The notes: generated by a model from the letters alone, not told the origin. A stretch of DNA of 50,392 nt from Bacilli bacterium (GCA_900752975.1 CAADXH010000023.1:1-50392); one strand, 5' to 3'; numbered from the stretch's first letter, positions 15,836-25,655 are shown. Numbers and translations are program-made.

Positions 15836-17494
15836 ATGATAAACATCAACATCAACAATCAAAATGTAGAAGTACAAGAAGGAACACGCGTTCTTGATCT
15901 TTTACCAGAAAACGAAAAAACAAACTACTGCGTGTGCAAGATTAATCGTCAAATTAAAGAACTACGTTTTGCGTTAACAGAAAAACAAAATAACGCTACA
16001 ATCCAATTTATTGGCCTTGATAACATTGAGGGTGGAAAGGCATATGAGGCAAGTCTAAGACTAGTTATCGCGATGGCATGTCATAATCTTTATCCTAGTT
16101 TAAAGATTAGATTTAGCTATAATGTATCCCGTTCAATCTTTTGCCAAATACTTGATAAAACTGTTCATTTGACCAAGTTTTGTGAAGATATTAAAAGAGA
16201 GGTAAACCGAATTGTTTCTTTAAATCTTCCTATCGAGCGTGTTACTGTAACCACTCAAGAAGCAATTGATATATATACTAAATATGGTCATACTGATAAA
16301 ATTGCTATTTTGAAATATAGACCTGACAATAATATTCATCTTCATAAAATCGGCGATTACTATGACTATATGCATGGATATGTCGTTCCATCAACCGGAT
16401 GTTTGAAGAATTATATTATTCGTCCTTATAGCCCAGGTTTAATTATTCAATATCCACGCTATGAGTTAAATGCTAAAATACCAGAGTTTTCAGAAGAATC
16501 AACTTATGGTAAAACATTAAAACAAGCATACATTTGGGGACAAAAAACAAAGACACAAACTATTGTTGATATTAACCAAAAAATTGAATCTGGTAATATT
16601 GTAGATTTCATTCAAATGTGTGAAACTAAACACACAAATATGCTTGCGGAACTTGGTGAAATTATTCATAAAGATATTGAGAATATTCGTCTAATCTGTA
16701 TTGCAGGTCCTAGTTCTAGTGGTAAAACTACTTTTTGTAACCGTTTGAGAATCGAATTAATGTCAAGAGGTATTAATCCTGTAATGATTTCAATGGATAA
16801 TTATTATCTTACTAAATCTGAAATCGCAAGAATTCAAAATACAACTATTGATAATGTCGATTTAGAACATATCAATACTTTGGATATTGAATTATTTAAC
16901 CAAAATTTATTTGATCTTATTAATGGTGAAGAAGTTACACTTCCATACTTTAACTTTACTACTGGTAAAAGAGAAGCTGGTCCAACTATAAAAGTTGATG
17001 CTAATAGTCCAATTATTATTGAAGGTATTCACGCCTTAAATGAGAAACTTACTTCTTCAATTCCAAAGCATCAAAAATTTAAGATTTATATTGCCCCACA
17101 AGCTCAAATTAATATCGATAATCATTCACCACTAAATACTACAGATCTTCGCTTAATTAGAAGAATAGTTAGAGATATGAAATTTAGAAATTGTCCAGCT
17201 GCTGGTACTATTGATATGTGGCAATCTGTTCGCGAAGGTGAATTTAAATGGATTTATCCAAACCAAGAGGGAGCCAACTATGTCTTTAATTCTGAGTTAA
17301 CTTATGAACTTGCCGTCTTAAGAACACATGCTCTTCCTGCTTTACGCGAAATCAAACCAACAGATCCTGAATATCTAGTAGCCAATCGTCTAATTAAATA
17401 TCTAAAATATTTTAGACCAATTGATGATGAAAGTATTATTCCTTGCAATTCTTTACTACGAGAATTCATTGGTGGCAGTTGCTTTAACGTATAA
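15836..17494 (+). CDS. Nucleoside kinase with TGS-like N-terminus (uridine kinase family)
   Basis: This 552-residue protein has three parts. Residues 1-65 resemble a TGS domain (VEVQEGTRVLDLLPE). Residues 66-270 resemble the second domain of threonyl-tRNA synthetase (QEAIDIYTKYGHTDKIAIL). Residues 280-552 are a uridine kinase/phosphoribulokinase domain with P-loop AGPSSSGKTTF, the YYLTK segment and IIIEGIHALNE. This fused family is common in Firmicutes and is usually called nucleoside kinase; the true substrate is unproven. It has its own promoter, divergent from rimP, with an AAAGGGGG ribosome site. Confidence 0.88.
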   Translation: MINININNQNVEVQEGTRVLDLLPENEKTNYCVCKINRQIKELRFALTEKQNNATIQFIGLDNIEGGKAYEASLRLVIAMACHNLYPSLKIRFSYNVSRSIFCQILDKTVHLTKFCEDIKREVNRIVSLNLPIERVTVTTQEAIDIYTKYGHTDKIAILKYRPDNNIHLHKIGDYYDYMHGYVVPSTGCLKNYIIRPYSPGLIIQYPRYELNAKIPEFSEESTYGKTLKQAYIWGQKTKTQTIVDINQKIESGNIVDFIQMCETKHTNMLAELGEIIHKDIENIRLICIAGPSSSGKTTFCNRLRIELMSRGINPVMISMDNYYLTKSEIARIQNTTIDNVDLEHINTLDIELFNQNLFDLINGEEVTLPYFNFTTGKREAGPTIKVDANSPIIIEGIHALNEKLTSSIPKHQKFKIYIAPQAQINIDNHSPLNTTDLRLIRRIVRDMKFRNCPAAGTIDMWQSVREGEFKWIYPNQEGANYVFNSELTYELAVLRTHALPALREIKPTDPEYLVANRLIKYLKYFRPIDDESIIPCNSLLREFIGGSCFNV

Positions 17495-17531
17495 TTAATT
17501 TTATTTTACAAATACTACTAGGGAGGCATTT

Positions 17532-17843
17532 ATGAAACAAATAAATGAAAATGAATTTAAACAAGAAGTATTAGATGAACCTAAATTAACAGTTGTCGAT
17601 TTTTATGCTGATTGGTGTGGTCCATGTCAAATGCTAAAACCAGTATTAGAAAAGATTAGCGAAAAATATAGTGACTTGAAAGTTGTAAAAGTTAATGTTG
17701 ACGACAACCATCATTTATGTGAAGTATATGGTATATATAGTATTCCTCATGTAATTATGTTTAAAGATGGCAAAGTAATTGATCAATTTGTAGGTTTTAA
17801 ATCTGAAAGCGATGTAGAAGAAAAAATTAAAGCACATATTTAA
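17532..17843 (+). CDS. trxA: Thioredoxin
   Basis: The 103-residue protein has the active site WCGPC at 28-32, the buried Asp in VVDFYADW and the cis-proline in SIPHVIMF. It is a cytoplasmic disulfide reductant. The AGGGAGG ribosome site lies 38 bases after the kinase stop, so it may be co-transcribed with it. It converges with the thioredoxin reductase-like gene. Confidence 0.97.
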   Translation: MKQINENEFKQEVLDEPKLTVVDFYADWCGPCQMLKPVLEKISEKYSDLKVVKVNVDDNHHLCEVYGIYSIPHVIMFKDGKVIDQFVGFKSESDVEEKIKAHI

Positions 17844-17849
17844 AGGCAA

Positions 17850-17879
17850 AAAAAGCGATTAGACATGTAATCGCTTTTT
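17850..17879. terminator. Bidirectional terminator between trxA and the reductase
   Basis: Twelve-bp arms AAAAAGCGATTA and TAATCGCTTTTT with a six-base loop serve both converging genes. Confidence 0.9.
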
Positions 17880-17880
17880 A

Positions 17881-18750
17881 TTATGCATTCCTAGTATTTT
17901 TTAAATAATCACTACAGCTTGTGCCAGCAATTTCACCTTCATACACAGCTTTAGCCACTTGAAAAGGAGAACCAACAACATCACCACAAGCATATAAGCC
18001 AGGGATACTAGTTTCCATTTTTTGATTTACTTCGATTTTATCATTTTGAATGGAAGCCCCAAGTTTTCTCGCAAAATCATAACCACCTGCACTTTTCCAG
18101 GCAATAAATAAACTTGGAACATTTATGGTATCTTCATCTTCAAATACTATTTGTGATAATCTATCTTCACCTTTAAAGGCTTTTATTTTTCTAGTTTCAA
18201 CTTTAATCTTATCACTAGTTACTGTTAAGTCTTTACCATTTGTTAGAATCACTACTTCACTTGCATTTTTTTCAAGTTCTAAAGCTTCACTCACTGCATA
18301 TGTTCCATCTCCTAACACATAAGCAGTTCTACCACGATAAAAGAAACCATCACAAACAGCACAATAACTTAAGTTTTTATCTTTATATTCTTTTAAGTTC
18401 GCAATATCTGGAAGTGTACGTTTAGTACCACTCGCAATAACTACTGTTTTTGATAAATACTTATTAGTAAGCGTAGTTACTTCAAACTTTGTGAACTCAG
18501 TTTTTTTAATTGATATTACTTCTTCAGTTTTGATTTCTACTCCAAGATTCATTGCTTGGGTAATACCATTTTGGAACAACTCTTTACCTTCAATATGAGG
18601 AGTACCATAATAGTTATCAATTACCTTAGCCTTTAATAAAGCACTATCATCTAAACCAATAACTAATACATTTAAATTACTTCTTCTTGCATAAAGACTT
18701 GTTGATATACCAGCAGGACCTTTACCTATTATAATTACATCATATATCAT
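17881..18750 (-). CDS. Thioredoxin reductase-like flavoprotein, probably not NADPH-dependent
   Basis: The 289-residue protein has the FAD motif IIGKGPAGIS (7-16), the redox site CAVC (130-133) and the C-terminal FAD motif YACGDVVGSPFQVAKA. The NADPH site is altered: the usual GGGxSA is GDGTYA (147-152), and the HRRxxxR loop that grips the NADPH phosphate is replaced by ILTNGKD. This resembles the ferredoxin-dependent flavin thioredoxin reductases of Clostridium rather than TrxB. It converges with trxA, its likely partner. The electron donor is inferred, not shown. Confidence 0.8.
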   Translation of the reverse strand: MIYDVIIIGKGPAGISTSLYARRSNLNVLVIGLDDSALLKAKVIDNYYGTPHIEGKELFQNGITQAMNLGVEIKTEEVISIKKTEFTKFEVTTLTNKYLSKTVVIASGTKRTLPDIANLKEYKDKNLSYCAVCDGFFYRGRTAYVLGDGTYAVSEALELEKNASEVVILTNGKDLTVTSDKIKVETRKIKAFKGEDRLSQIVFEDEDTINVPSLFIAWKSAGGYDFARKLGASIQNDKIEVNQKMETSIPGLYACGDVVGSPFQVAKAVYEGEIAGTSCSDYLKNTRNA

Positions 18751-18778
18751 ATAATCACCTTCTATATTATATCCTAAA

Positions 18779-19525
18779 CTATTTTAGGGTATACATTACA
18801 ATACTTGATGCTGAAAGAACATTAAGTGATTCAACTTTATTTTCCATAGGGATTTTCACATTGACATCCATCATATTAGATAGTTCTTCTGACATTCCCC
18901 TTGCTTCATTGCCAAAACAAATACTAAATTTCTTTTCTTTTACAAAATCATCAATACTAATTGATTTTTTAAGATTGGTGCCAATACACTTAATTCCATT
19001 TTGTTTTAGTGTTTTTACCACATCAATTAAAGAACCATAATAGAAAGGAATCTTAAAAATTGCACCTTGAGTTGCTCGTAAAGCTTTTTCATTATATATA
19101 TCAACTGTATCACTAGACATATATACGGCATCATATCCAAGGGCGGCAGCAGTTCTAATAATTGAACCTAAATTGCCAGGATCATTTATACTTTCTAGTA
19201 ATACTATTTTTATATCCTTCTTAGTTAAATCAAGTGGTAATACTTTAGGCATTTTAACAATTCCAATTATGCCTTGAGGATTAACTGTACTGGATAGTTT
19301 TTTAATAATTTGTTCATTTACCAAATACTGGTCAACATTTGAATATTTTTTGAAGTCCACTTCTTTAGTTGTTAAAATGGCTTCTAATAAGGAGTGATTG
19401 TAAGCTTCCTCAACTAAATGATAACCTTCGACAATAAATTTTTGTTTATTAATACGCGTTTTTTTATCGTTTAATTTATCTATATTTTTAATTATATCGT
19501 TTTGAATTGATTGTATTACTTTCAT
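18779..19525 (-). CDS. TrmH/SpoU-family rRNA 2'-O-methyltransferase
   Basis: The 248-residue protein has an N-terminal substrate-binding domain with KTRINKQKFIVEGYHLVEEA. The SPOUT domain carries ESINDPGNLGSIIRTAAALG, FGNEARGMSEEL and the knot motif VKIPMENKVESLNVLSASSIV. It transfers a methyl group from SAM to a ribose 2'-OH in rRNA; the RlmB-like subgroup is most likely, but the site is unknown. It follows the membrane protein at 19534 with eight bases between. Confidence 0.9.
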   Translation of the reverse strand: MKVIQSIQNDIIKNIDKLNDKKTRINKQKFIVEGYHLVEEAYNHSLLEAILTTKEVDFKKYSNVDQYLVNEQIIKKLSSTVNPQGIIGIVKMPKVLPLDLTKKDIKIVLLESINDPGNLGSIIRTAAALGYDAVYMSSDTVDIYNEKALRATQGAIFKIPFYYGSLIDVVKTLKQNGIKCIGTNLKKSISIDDFVKEKKFSICFGNEARGMSEELSNMMDVNVKIPMENKVESLNVLSASSIVMYTLK

Positions 19526-19533
19526 ATTTCACC

Positions 19534-20322
19534 TTATAGTTTACTCTTCATATATAACAAGATATATACTTCACAGCCTAATAAACATACAACAAATATT
19601 AACCAAGTTACACTCCAATAACCAATAAAGAAAGAAATGGTTAAATAAATTGTTGTAACTAAAGCAAGTAAATTTAAGCAGTTCCTAAGTAATCTCATTT
19701 TAGGAGAACTATGTGGATATACTAATTTATCTACTAAAAGATATATATACCCTACTGCCAAAAAGACCAGCCATGTTGGGTGCCATATATATATATGTTT
19801 AACTGTAGCAAGGAAAAAACAAGGCACTACGTATAATGTAACTGCAAGTGCAAAGAATGATAATCCTAAACAAATCCTAGTTAATACTTCTAGTTTCATC
19901 TTTTTACAGTATATAAACATGTATATAGCAGTTATTAACACAAAGATAATACTTGGAATAACAACAATACTACAAGTACTGCGATAACTATGCACGACAA
20001 ATTGACTAATGGCTAAATACACAATAACAACTGTTAAAAAGTAAACTGTTCCAAAAATACTAAAAGCAAGCATTTTATTCTTGAAAATTGGATGTGAAGA
20101 TTTTATTTCAATATCATGTAAAACTTCTTTATATGAAGACATAATTTCCATACATTCACGGTATTTTTGCTTTTCAGGAACATCTGTTAAATCATTGTAT
20201 TTATCCATCATTATTGATAAAAGTTCTTCTTTTAAATCTAAAACTTCTTTAGTTTCTGGATAATATGAAAATTTACGATCAACTGTTCTTTTAATTTTAT
20301 TAATGGTTTTTAAATTATTCAT
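19534..20322 (-). CDS. Membrane protein co-transcribed with a PadR regulator
   Basis: The 262-residue protein has a soluble N-terminal region of about 85 residues resembling the domain ahead of many PadR-linked membrane proteins (LDLKEELLSIMMDKYNDL). About six membrane helices follow (near 87-110, 118-140, 148-172, 180-197, 212-233, 238-257). It starts inside the end of the PadR gene (8-bp overlap). The function is unknown; pairs of this type often respond to envelope stress. Confidence 0.75.
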   Translation of the reverse strand: MNNLKTINKIKRTVDRKFSYYPETKEVLDLKEELLSIMMDKYNDLTDVPEKQKYRECMEIMSSYKEVLHDIEIKSSHPIFKNKMLAFSIFGTVYFLTVVIVYLAISQFVVHSYRSTCSIVVIPSIIFVLITAIYMFIYCKKMKLEVLTRICLGLSFFALAVTLYVVPCFFLATVKHIYIWHPTWLVFLAVGYIYLLVDKLVYPHSSPKMRLLRNCLNLLALVTTIYLTISFFIGYWSVTWLIFVVCLLGCEVYILLYMKSKL

Positions 20323-20656
20323 TATCGGATCCCCCTTTAATTAAATTATTTAAAATGTGCTTAACTTCATGCCATTCAATTAATTTTTCTTCATAATACT
20401 TTTTGCCTTTATCCGTAATATGATAATACTTTCGTCTTGCGGTTGAAGAATCATCACCCCAGTAAGTAGTAATCAAACCATCATTTTCCATTCTTTTAAT
20501 TGTTGTATAAATTGTTGCATCTTTTAAGTCGAAAATACCACCACCTTGGTCGTTAATACTCTTTAGTACGGCATAGCCATAACTATCTCCTTTTATCAGT
20601 ATTGCAAGAATTATGGTTTCGGTATTTCCTCTTAACATTTCACTAGAATATTTCAT
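20315..20656 (-). CDS. PadR-family transcriptional regulator
   Basis: The 113-residue protein has the PadR winged helix: ILAILIKGDSYGYAVLKSI, ATIYTTIKRMENDGLITTYW and RKYYHITDKGKKYYEE. It is expected to repress its own operon and be released by a ligand or stress. The downstream membrane protein overlaps its stop, which marks a regulator-target pair. Confidence 0.92.
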   Translation of the reverse strand: MKYSSEMLRGNTETIILAILIKGDSYGYAVLKSINDQGGGIFDLKDATIYTTIKRMENDGLITTYWGDDSSTARRKYYHITDKGKKYYEEKLIEWHEVKHILNNLIKGGSDNE

Positions 20657-20807
20657 TATGCACCTACCTAATCTAATTAGTTATAATATACCACATTTAG
20701 AACTTTTACGCAATAAATGTGAAATTAAAAGAATTAATTTATTATACATATAAGCTTTTTTATCTTTAATTATTAAACCACTATTGTGTAAAGAAAAACA
20801 CATCTAA

Positions 20808-22508
20808 TTACTTAGACATGTTTAAATCTATGTTATGTTCATCTTCTATGTCATGAAGACTTTCAAATAAAATATTATCGGCTATATTATTACAATGATC
20901 ACCAATACGTTCAAGATTGGCAAGAATATCAACAAAGTGTAAGTCCGCATTTAGAATATTAGTAACTCCACTAGTTAGGATACTTACTTCAGCTTTTCTA
21001 TACTTCTTTTCTAATTCATCTATTTGTGGTTCTGTTGCTCTAACTCTTCTTGCACTCTTCTTGTCGTTATTTTTGAATGAAACATAAGCATCATTAATCA
21101 TTGAGGTAAGTAGTTCTAATAAATGATTAAGCATGTTTAAAGTTTCTTCTTGGAAAACATAATTATTACTATAACGTTCTTCCATAAATTCTGCAAGATT
21201 TAATAAGTGGTCGGCAATACGCTCTAAATCTCTAATTGTATCAAAGCAAATTGCTTGTTCATGAATAGCCACAAAACTAAGTGTTGAACTAGATACTTTA
21301 ACTAGGTAGTCATGAAGTTTATTATCGTAATTATCAGTTACATCTTCTAGATTATTTATACGATTGAATAATTTATTATCATTACCATTAATATACTTTT
21401 TGGTATCATCAAACATTTGTAAAACAATTTGGAACATATCTATTGTAACTTTTTTCGCATTTGCGATGGCAAATACAGGGGCTTGTTCAATTAATGAAAC
21501 TTCTAATTTATCAACTCCTTTAATTAATCGTTCTGATTCTGTTAAAGGAATTATTTTTTCAACTATTTTAACTAATAGTTTAACAAACCAACAAAGAACA
21601 AAAGTAGTTACAATATTAAACACGATATGGACGACCGCAATTACATGTGCAGGATTATGCTTAAAATATGGGATATTATCTTCCATCATTTGCATTAAGT
21701 TAGTAAATGGATATAGTAAGATAACAAAAATAATGCAACCTGTTATGTTAAATAATAGATGAGCAAGAGCAGCACGTTTTGCATTTCTTGATGATGAAAG
21801 TGACGATAAAAGAGCAGTAACTGTTGTACCTATATTTGAACCAATTATAATAGAAATAGTTGCGATAAGTGAAATACTATGAGCTCCACTAGCAAGTGGG
21901 GTCGCATATATTTGTTGGGCAATCGCAATTAGAGCAGACGATGATTGTACTATTGCAGTGAGCACTACGCCGGCTAAAATACCTAAAACAGGATTATCTA
22001 ATGTTTTTACTATATCTGTAAATGATGGATTGTCAACAATTACTTTTAGTCCTTTATCCATCGTATCAAGGCCAAAGAAAAGTAACCCAAAACCAAGAAT
22101 TGCAAGGCCCATATAATGCATCTTTTTTTGTTTAATGAAGAAAACAATTATAACACCTATTGTTACAAATATTAATGATATTCCACCAATATCAAAACCA
22201 ACTAAAATAGAAGTTACTGTGGTTCCAATATTCGCTCCCATGATTACTGGAACAGCCTGAGGTAATGTCATGAGTCCCGCTGCAATCAAACTGATAACTA
22301 TCGCAGTAAGGCCTGATGATGATTGAATTATTGCGGTGAGAACAAAACCAACTAAGATTCCTTTCCACACTTTATTTGTGGATTTTTCTATTATTGTTCT
22401 TAGTCTATTTCCTGCTAATCCCTTTAAAGCATCTCCCATTATATAGATACCATAAAGGAAAATAGCCATACCACCAAAAGCATACATTAATACCTGAAAA
22501 CTATTCAT
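20808..22508 (-). CDS. Na/Pi cotransporter family protein with PhoU domain
   Basis: The 566-residue protein has two inverted Na_Pi_cotrans repeats, each with a QSSS motif (AIIQSSSGLTAIV near 62 and AIVQSSSALIAIA near 185) and a GANIGTT/GSNIGTT motif. About nine membrane helices end near 325. Residues 350-550 are a cytoplasmic PhoU-like helical domain (DLERIADHLLNLAEF, NLERIGDHCNNIADN). It probably imports phosphate with sodium. It is a single gene. Confidence 0.92.
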   Translation of the reverse strand: MNSFQVLMYAFGGMAIFLYGIYIMGDALKGLAGNRLRTIIEKSTNKVWKGILVGFVLTAIIQSSSGLTAIVISLIAAGLMTLPQAVPVIMGANIGTTVTSILVGFDIGGISLIFVTIGVIIVFFIKQKKMHYMGLAILGFGLLFFGLDTMDKGLKVIVDNPSFTDIVKTLDNPVLGILAGVVLTAIVQSSSALIAIAQQIYATPLASGAHSISLIATISIIIGSNIGTTVTALLSSLSSSRNAKRAALAHLLFNITGCIIFVILLYPFTNLMQMMEDNIPYFKHNPAHVIAVVHIVFNIVTTFVLCWFVKLLVKIVEKIIPLTESERLIKGVDKLEVSLIEQAPVFAIANAKKVTIDMFQIVLQMFDDTKKYINGNDNKLFNRINNLEDVTDNYDNKLHDYLVKVSSSTLSFVAIHEQAICFDTIRDLERIADHLLNLAEFMEERYSNNYVFQEETLNMLNHLLELLTSMINDAYVSFKNNDKKSARRVRATEPQIDELEKKYRKAEVSILTSGVTNILNADLHFVDILANLERIGDHCNNIADNILFESLHDIEDEHNIDLNMSK

Positions 22509-22597
22509 TTTATCACCTGCCTTATTTATTTTATCACATAAAAAAATATATTTCTATTCATAAGAATGCAAGCTCTAATGTAAATGCTTTCAAAGAG

Positions 22598-22652
22598 AAA
22601 AAAGTGTATGAGGTAAATGTCATATATATAACATCTACCTTATACACTTTCA
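22598..22652 (-). terminator. Terminator of the SASP gene
   Basis: A long hairpin (AAGTGTATAAGGTAGATGT with its partner ACATTTACCTCATACACTT) ends in TTTTTT on the minus strand. Confidence 0.9.
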
Positions 22653-22663
22653 ATTAGTCATTG

Positions 22664-22861
22664 TTATTTTGTACCTAATTGAGATTGAGCCATAGATACT
22701 AGACGACGAGTGATTTCACCACCTACTGTACCATTTTGACGTGCTGTTGCATCAGGACCAAGATTTACACCTAATTCACTAGCGATTTCGTTCTTCATTT
22801 GAGCGATTGCACCATTAGCTGCTGGAACTGCAGTTTTGTTTCTGTAAGATGAGCTATTCAT
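22664..22861 (-). CDS. Alpha/beta-type small acid-soluble spore protein
   Basis: This 65-residue protein coats and protects spore DNA. It carries both family boxes: MKNEIASELGV, with the GPR protease site, and GPDATARQNGTVGGEITRRLV. It is made in the forespore: a sigma-G-type promoter (TGTTTA, 17 bases, CATACTA) lies directly upstream, and the ribosome site is very strong (GAGGAGGAGGTG). This is direct evidence that the organism makes, or recently made, endospores. Confidence 0.97.
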   Translation of the reverse strand: MNSSSYRNKTAVPAANGAIAQMKNEIASELGVNLGPDATARQNGTVGGEITRRLVSMAQSQLGTK

Positions 22862-22883
22862 TATTTCACCTCCTCCTCAAAAA

Positions 22884-22913
22884 TAGTATGTACTAAATTT
22901 GAAGATTTAAACA
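22884..22913 (-). promoter_or_regulatory. Sigma-G-type promoter of the SASP gene
   Basis: TGTTTA (22913-22908), 17 bases and CATACTA (22890-22884) on the minus strand match the forespore sigma-G consensus. Confidence 0.75.
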
Positions 22914-22934
22914 TTTTTTATTTGGTAAATAATG

Positions 22935-24173
22935 TTAAATTAGTTCTGCTAACTTTTCATCTAAAGAAAGCTTTTTATTTATATAATCATAATGACGATT
23001 AGCCTTAATTACAATTCTTTCAACATTTGTGCATGCCTCATCAATTAAGCTTTCATAATCAAATTTTTGTTCTTCTCTTTCCGCAATTTTAATCATCGGT
23101 TTAATTTGAGGATGTTTAGGAACAAACACTGTACAACAATCTTCATACGGTTTAATTGATGTTTCATATGTACCAATCTTCACCGCAATATCCGTAATTT
23201 CTGATTTATCAAAGGTTGCGAGTGGTCTAATAACAGGAATTTTTACAACGCTATTTATTGTATTCATGCTTTCTAGAGTTTGACTAGCAACTTGGCCAAT
23301 GTTTTCCCCATTAACAATTGCTAAATTACCACGTTCATTTGTTATTCTTTCCCCAATTCGGTACATCATACGACGCATAATGGTAATTCCATAATCTTCT
23401 CTTATATGTTCATATATTGCACTTTGAAGTTTTGTAAAAGGAACTACATAAAGATTAATACTTTGATATTCAGTATATGGAGCAATAATTTCTAGCAAGT
23501 CTATAACTTTTTGAAGTGCCATATCACTTGTATATGGTGGTGAAGCATAATGAATTGCATCAATCGATACACCTTTTTTAATTGTTAAGTAACCTGCCAC
23601 AACACTATCAATTCCCCCAGATATCATAAGAGTTGCACGACCTAATGAACCCGCAGGAAGTCCACCCATTCCCATGTATGTTTTAGTGAAAAGAAATGCT
23701 CCTTCAACTCTAACATCTAAGTCAAGCGTAAAATCAGGATTATGAACATCAGCTTGTAAATTAGGAATATTCTTAAATAAATATCTTGCGACTTCTTTTG
23801 ATATTTCAAGTGAAGTCATTGGAAAGTTTTTATCAGCTCTATTAGTTTCTACCTTAAATGTTTTTTTACCTTCTTTTAATTCATTTTCAACTAAACTTTT
23901 CGCTGAAGCACATATATCATCAATATTAGAGTTTGCACGTTCAACTACACTAAATGAATATAAACCTGGTATTCTTTGTAAAGCCTTTATAACATCAGTT
24001 GATGGTGTGTTGTGTAAGTGAATATAAAAACGCATACCACGTGATTCATATTCTAATGCTTCAAAATCTTTTAAAGCTCTTTTAATGCTATTTGTTACTT
24101 TTTGGACAAACTGTCTACGATTCGTTTTTTTAAGACTTAATTCTCCATATCTTATTAAAATGTGATCTTCCAT
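22935..24173 (-). CDS. thiI: tRNA 4-thiouridine synthetase ThiI
   Basis: The 412-residue protein has an N-terminal ferredoxin-like and THUMP region (RYGELSLKKTNRRQFVQ, SLEISKEVARYLF) and a PP-loop ATP domain (LMISGGIDSVVAGYL). It makes 4-thiouridine at position 8 of tRNA and may serve thiamine synthesis. It lacks the rhodanese tail, as in Bacillus, so sulfur should come directly from the cysteine desulfurase encoded one base upstream. Confidence 0.96.
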   Translation of the reverse strand: MEDHILIRYGELSLKKTNRRQFVQKVTNSIKRALKDFEALEYESRGMRFYIHLHNTPSTDVIKALQRIPGLYSFSVVERANSNIDDICASAKSLVENELKEGKKTFKVETNRADKNFPMTSLEISKEVARYLFKNIPNLQADVHNPDFTLDLDVRVEGAFLFTKTYMGMGGLPAGSLGRATLMISGGIDSVVAGYLTIKKGVSIDAIHYASPPYTSDMALQKVIDLLEIIAPYTEYQSINLYVVPFTKLQSAIYEHIREDYGITIMRRMMYRIGERITNERGNLAIVNGENIGQVASQTLESMNTINSVVKIPVIRPLATFDKSEITDIAVKIGTYETSIKPYEDCCTVFVPKHPQIKPMIKIAEREEQKFDYESLIDEACTNVERIVIKANRHYDYINKKLSLDEKLAELI

Positions 24174-24174
24174 A

Positions 24175-25299
24175 TTACTTACTTCCTATTTCTTTTAATC
24201 TTTGGATAAAATATTTTGCTTCATCCATTGTATTTTCTGCCGATAAACTTATCCTAACGGCATTACTTGCTCTTACAGTATCATCATAAACCGCCATTAA
24301 AGTATTCTCTAAAGCTTTTGTTTTTGCATTACATGCAGAGCCATATCCTAAATATATTTGATATTGTTCCATATAATGCATAAAAGTTTCTCCTTTAAGA
24401 TTCTTTAAACTAAAGTTTAATACATATGGTGAATATTCTTTTTTACTATTGTTAATAATAATATAAGGTAACTTGCTTAATTCATCAATTAAATAATTAT
24501 ATAATTTATTTACGATATTTAATCGTTCAGTTATTCCACTAGTTTCTCGTTCTAAAGTTTTAGCAAGGCAAACAGCACCAGCTACATCTACTGTGCCACC
24601 ACGCATATTATTTTGTTGATGGCCCCCTTTAGTGATTTTTTCTAAATTTATTTTATCATTCAAAATAAGTACAGCCGTACCTTTTAATCCGTGCAATTTA
24701 TGAGCCGTGAAAGTCATTAAATCTAAGTCATTTAATTCAAAATCAGGCATAAGTTTAGTTATTCCCTGAACTAAATCACTATGAAATTTAACTCTTGGAT
24801 AATCCTTTAATATTTCTTTTATTTTTTTGATTGGTTGAACACTACCAATTATATTATTCACCCACATAATAGAAACTAAAATGGTATCTTTTGTTAAACT
24901 ATTTTTTAACATTTCTAAATCAACAATTCCATTTTCATCTACATCTAAGTATGTTACACTAAACCCTTGTTTTTCTAAATCTTGGAAACACTCTAAAACT
25001 GAAGGATGTTCTATTTTAGATGTAATGATGTGTTTGTGTTGATTAATATATGGTTTACATATTCCATATATAGCAAGATTGTTGGCTTCGGTGGCACTAC
25101 CTGTAAATACTATTTTTTTATTTTTTAAATTTAGGGTACGACAAATTGAAGCTGTGGCCCTATCTAGTAATGTTTTTGACGTGATTCCTAATTGGTGAGT
25201 GCTACTTTCATTATACCAATACTCATTATTAATTTTTGTATATAAATCTATAATAGCAGGATTTGGTTTTGTTGTTGATGCATTGTCAAAATAAATCAT
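24175..25299 (-). CDS. Cysteine desulfurase (NifS/IscS family)
   Basis: This 374-residue PLP enzyme takes sulfur from cysteine. It opens with IYFDNASTTKPNP. It has the PLP lysine in TFTAHKLHGLKG and the catalytic cysteine in GYGSACNAKT. Placement directly before thiI marks it as the dedicated sulfur donor for tRNA thiolation (NifZ/IscS-like). The ATG at 25299 has GAAAGGAAG upstream; two earlier in-frame ATG codons lack a ribosome site. Confidence 0.94.
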   Translation of the reverse strand: MIYFDNASTTKPNPAIIDLYTKINNEYWYNESSTHQLGITSKTLLDRATASICRTLNLKNKKIVFTGSATEANNLAIYGICKPYINQHKHIITSKIEHPSVLECFQDLEKQGFSVTYLDVDENGIVDLEMLKNSLTKDTILVSIMWVNNIIGSVQPIKKIKEILKDYPRVKFHSDLVQGITKLMPDFELNDLDLMTFTAHKLHGLKGTAVLILNDKINLEKITKGGHQQNNMRGGTVDVAGAVCLAKTLERETSGITERLNIVNKLYNYLIDELSKLPYIIINNSKKEYSPYVLNFSLKNLKGETFMHYMEQYQIYLGYGSACNAKTKALENTLMAVYDDTVRASNAVRISLSAENTMDEAKYFIQRLKEIGSK

Positions 25300-25400
25300 A
25301 ATTATACTTCCTTTCAACATATTGCATATATTATACCACATTGCAAAAGTTTTGCAAAGAAAACTGACATATTGTATAATATTCGAAGTGAGGTGATATT

Positions 25401-25655
25401 ATGAAACACGTTACCTATACCCCTGTAGGTGTATGTTCTAGACAAATTAGTTTTGATATTGATGATGAAGGAAAAATCCATAACTTACATTTTCAAGGTG
25501 GATGCCCTGGTAATCTTTCTGCAATATCCAAGTTACTTGAAGGTGCAGATGCTGCTCAGGCCATGAAGGTTCTTTCAGGGAATGTTTGTGGTTCTCGCTC
25601 AACTAGTTGTGCTGATCAATTGTCAAAAGCTATATCTCAAAATTTAGAAGACTAA
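25401..25655 (+). CDS. TSCPD domain-containing protein
   Basis: The 84-residue protein is a single TSCPD domain with conserved cysteines in VGVCSRQI, GGCPGN, GNVCGSRSTSCADQL. The domain also occurs at the C-terminus of some ribonucleotide reductases, but the free-standing family has no assigned function; the cysteines suggest metal binding. It is divergent from the sulfur-transfer pair. Confidence 0.9.
   Translation: MKHVTYTPVGVCSRQISFDIDDEGKIHNLHFQGGCPGNLSAISKLLEGADAAQAMKVLSGNVCGSRSTSCADQLSKAISQNLED

Noticed and set aside
15836..17494. Reading the kinase gene as a threonyl-tRNA synthetase
   Set aside because: Only the N-terminal TGS and second domain resemble it; the catalytic class II core is absent and a uridine kinase P-loop domain takes its place.
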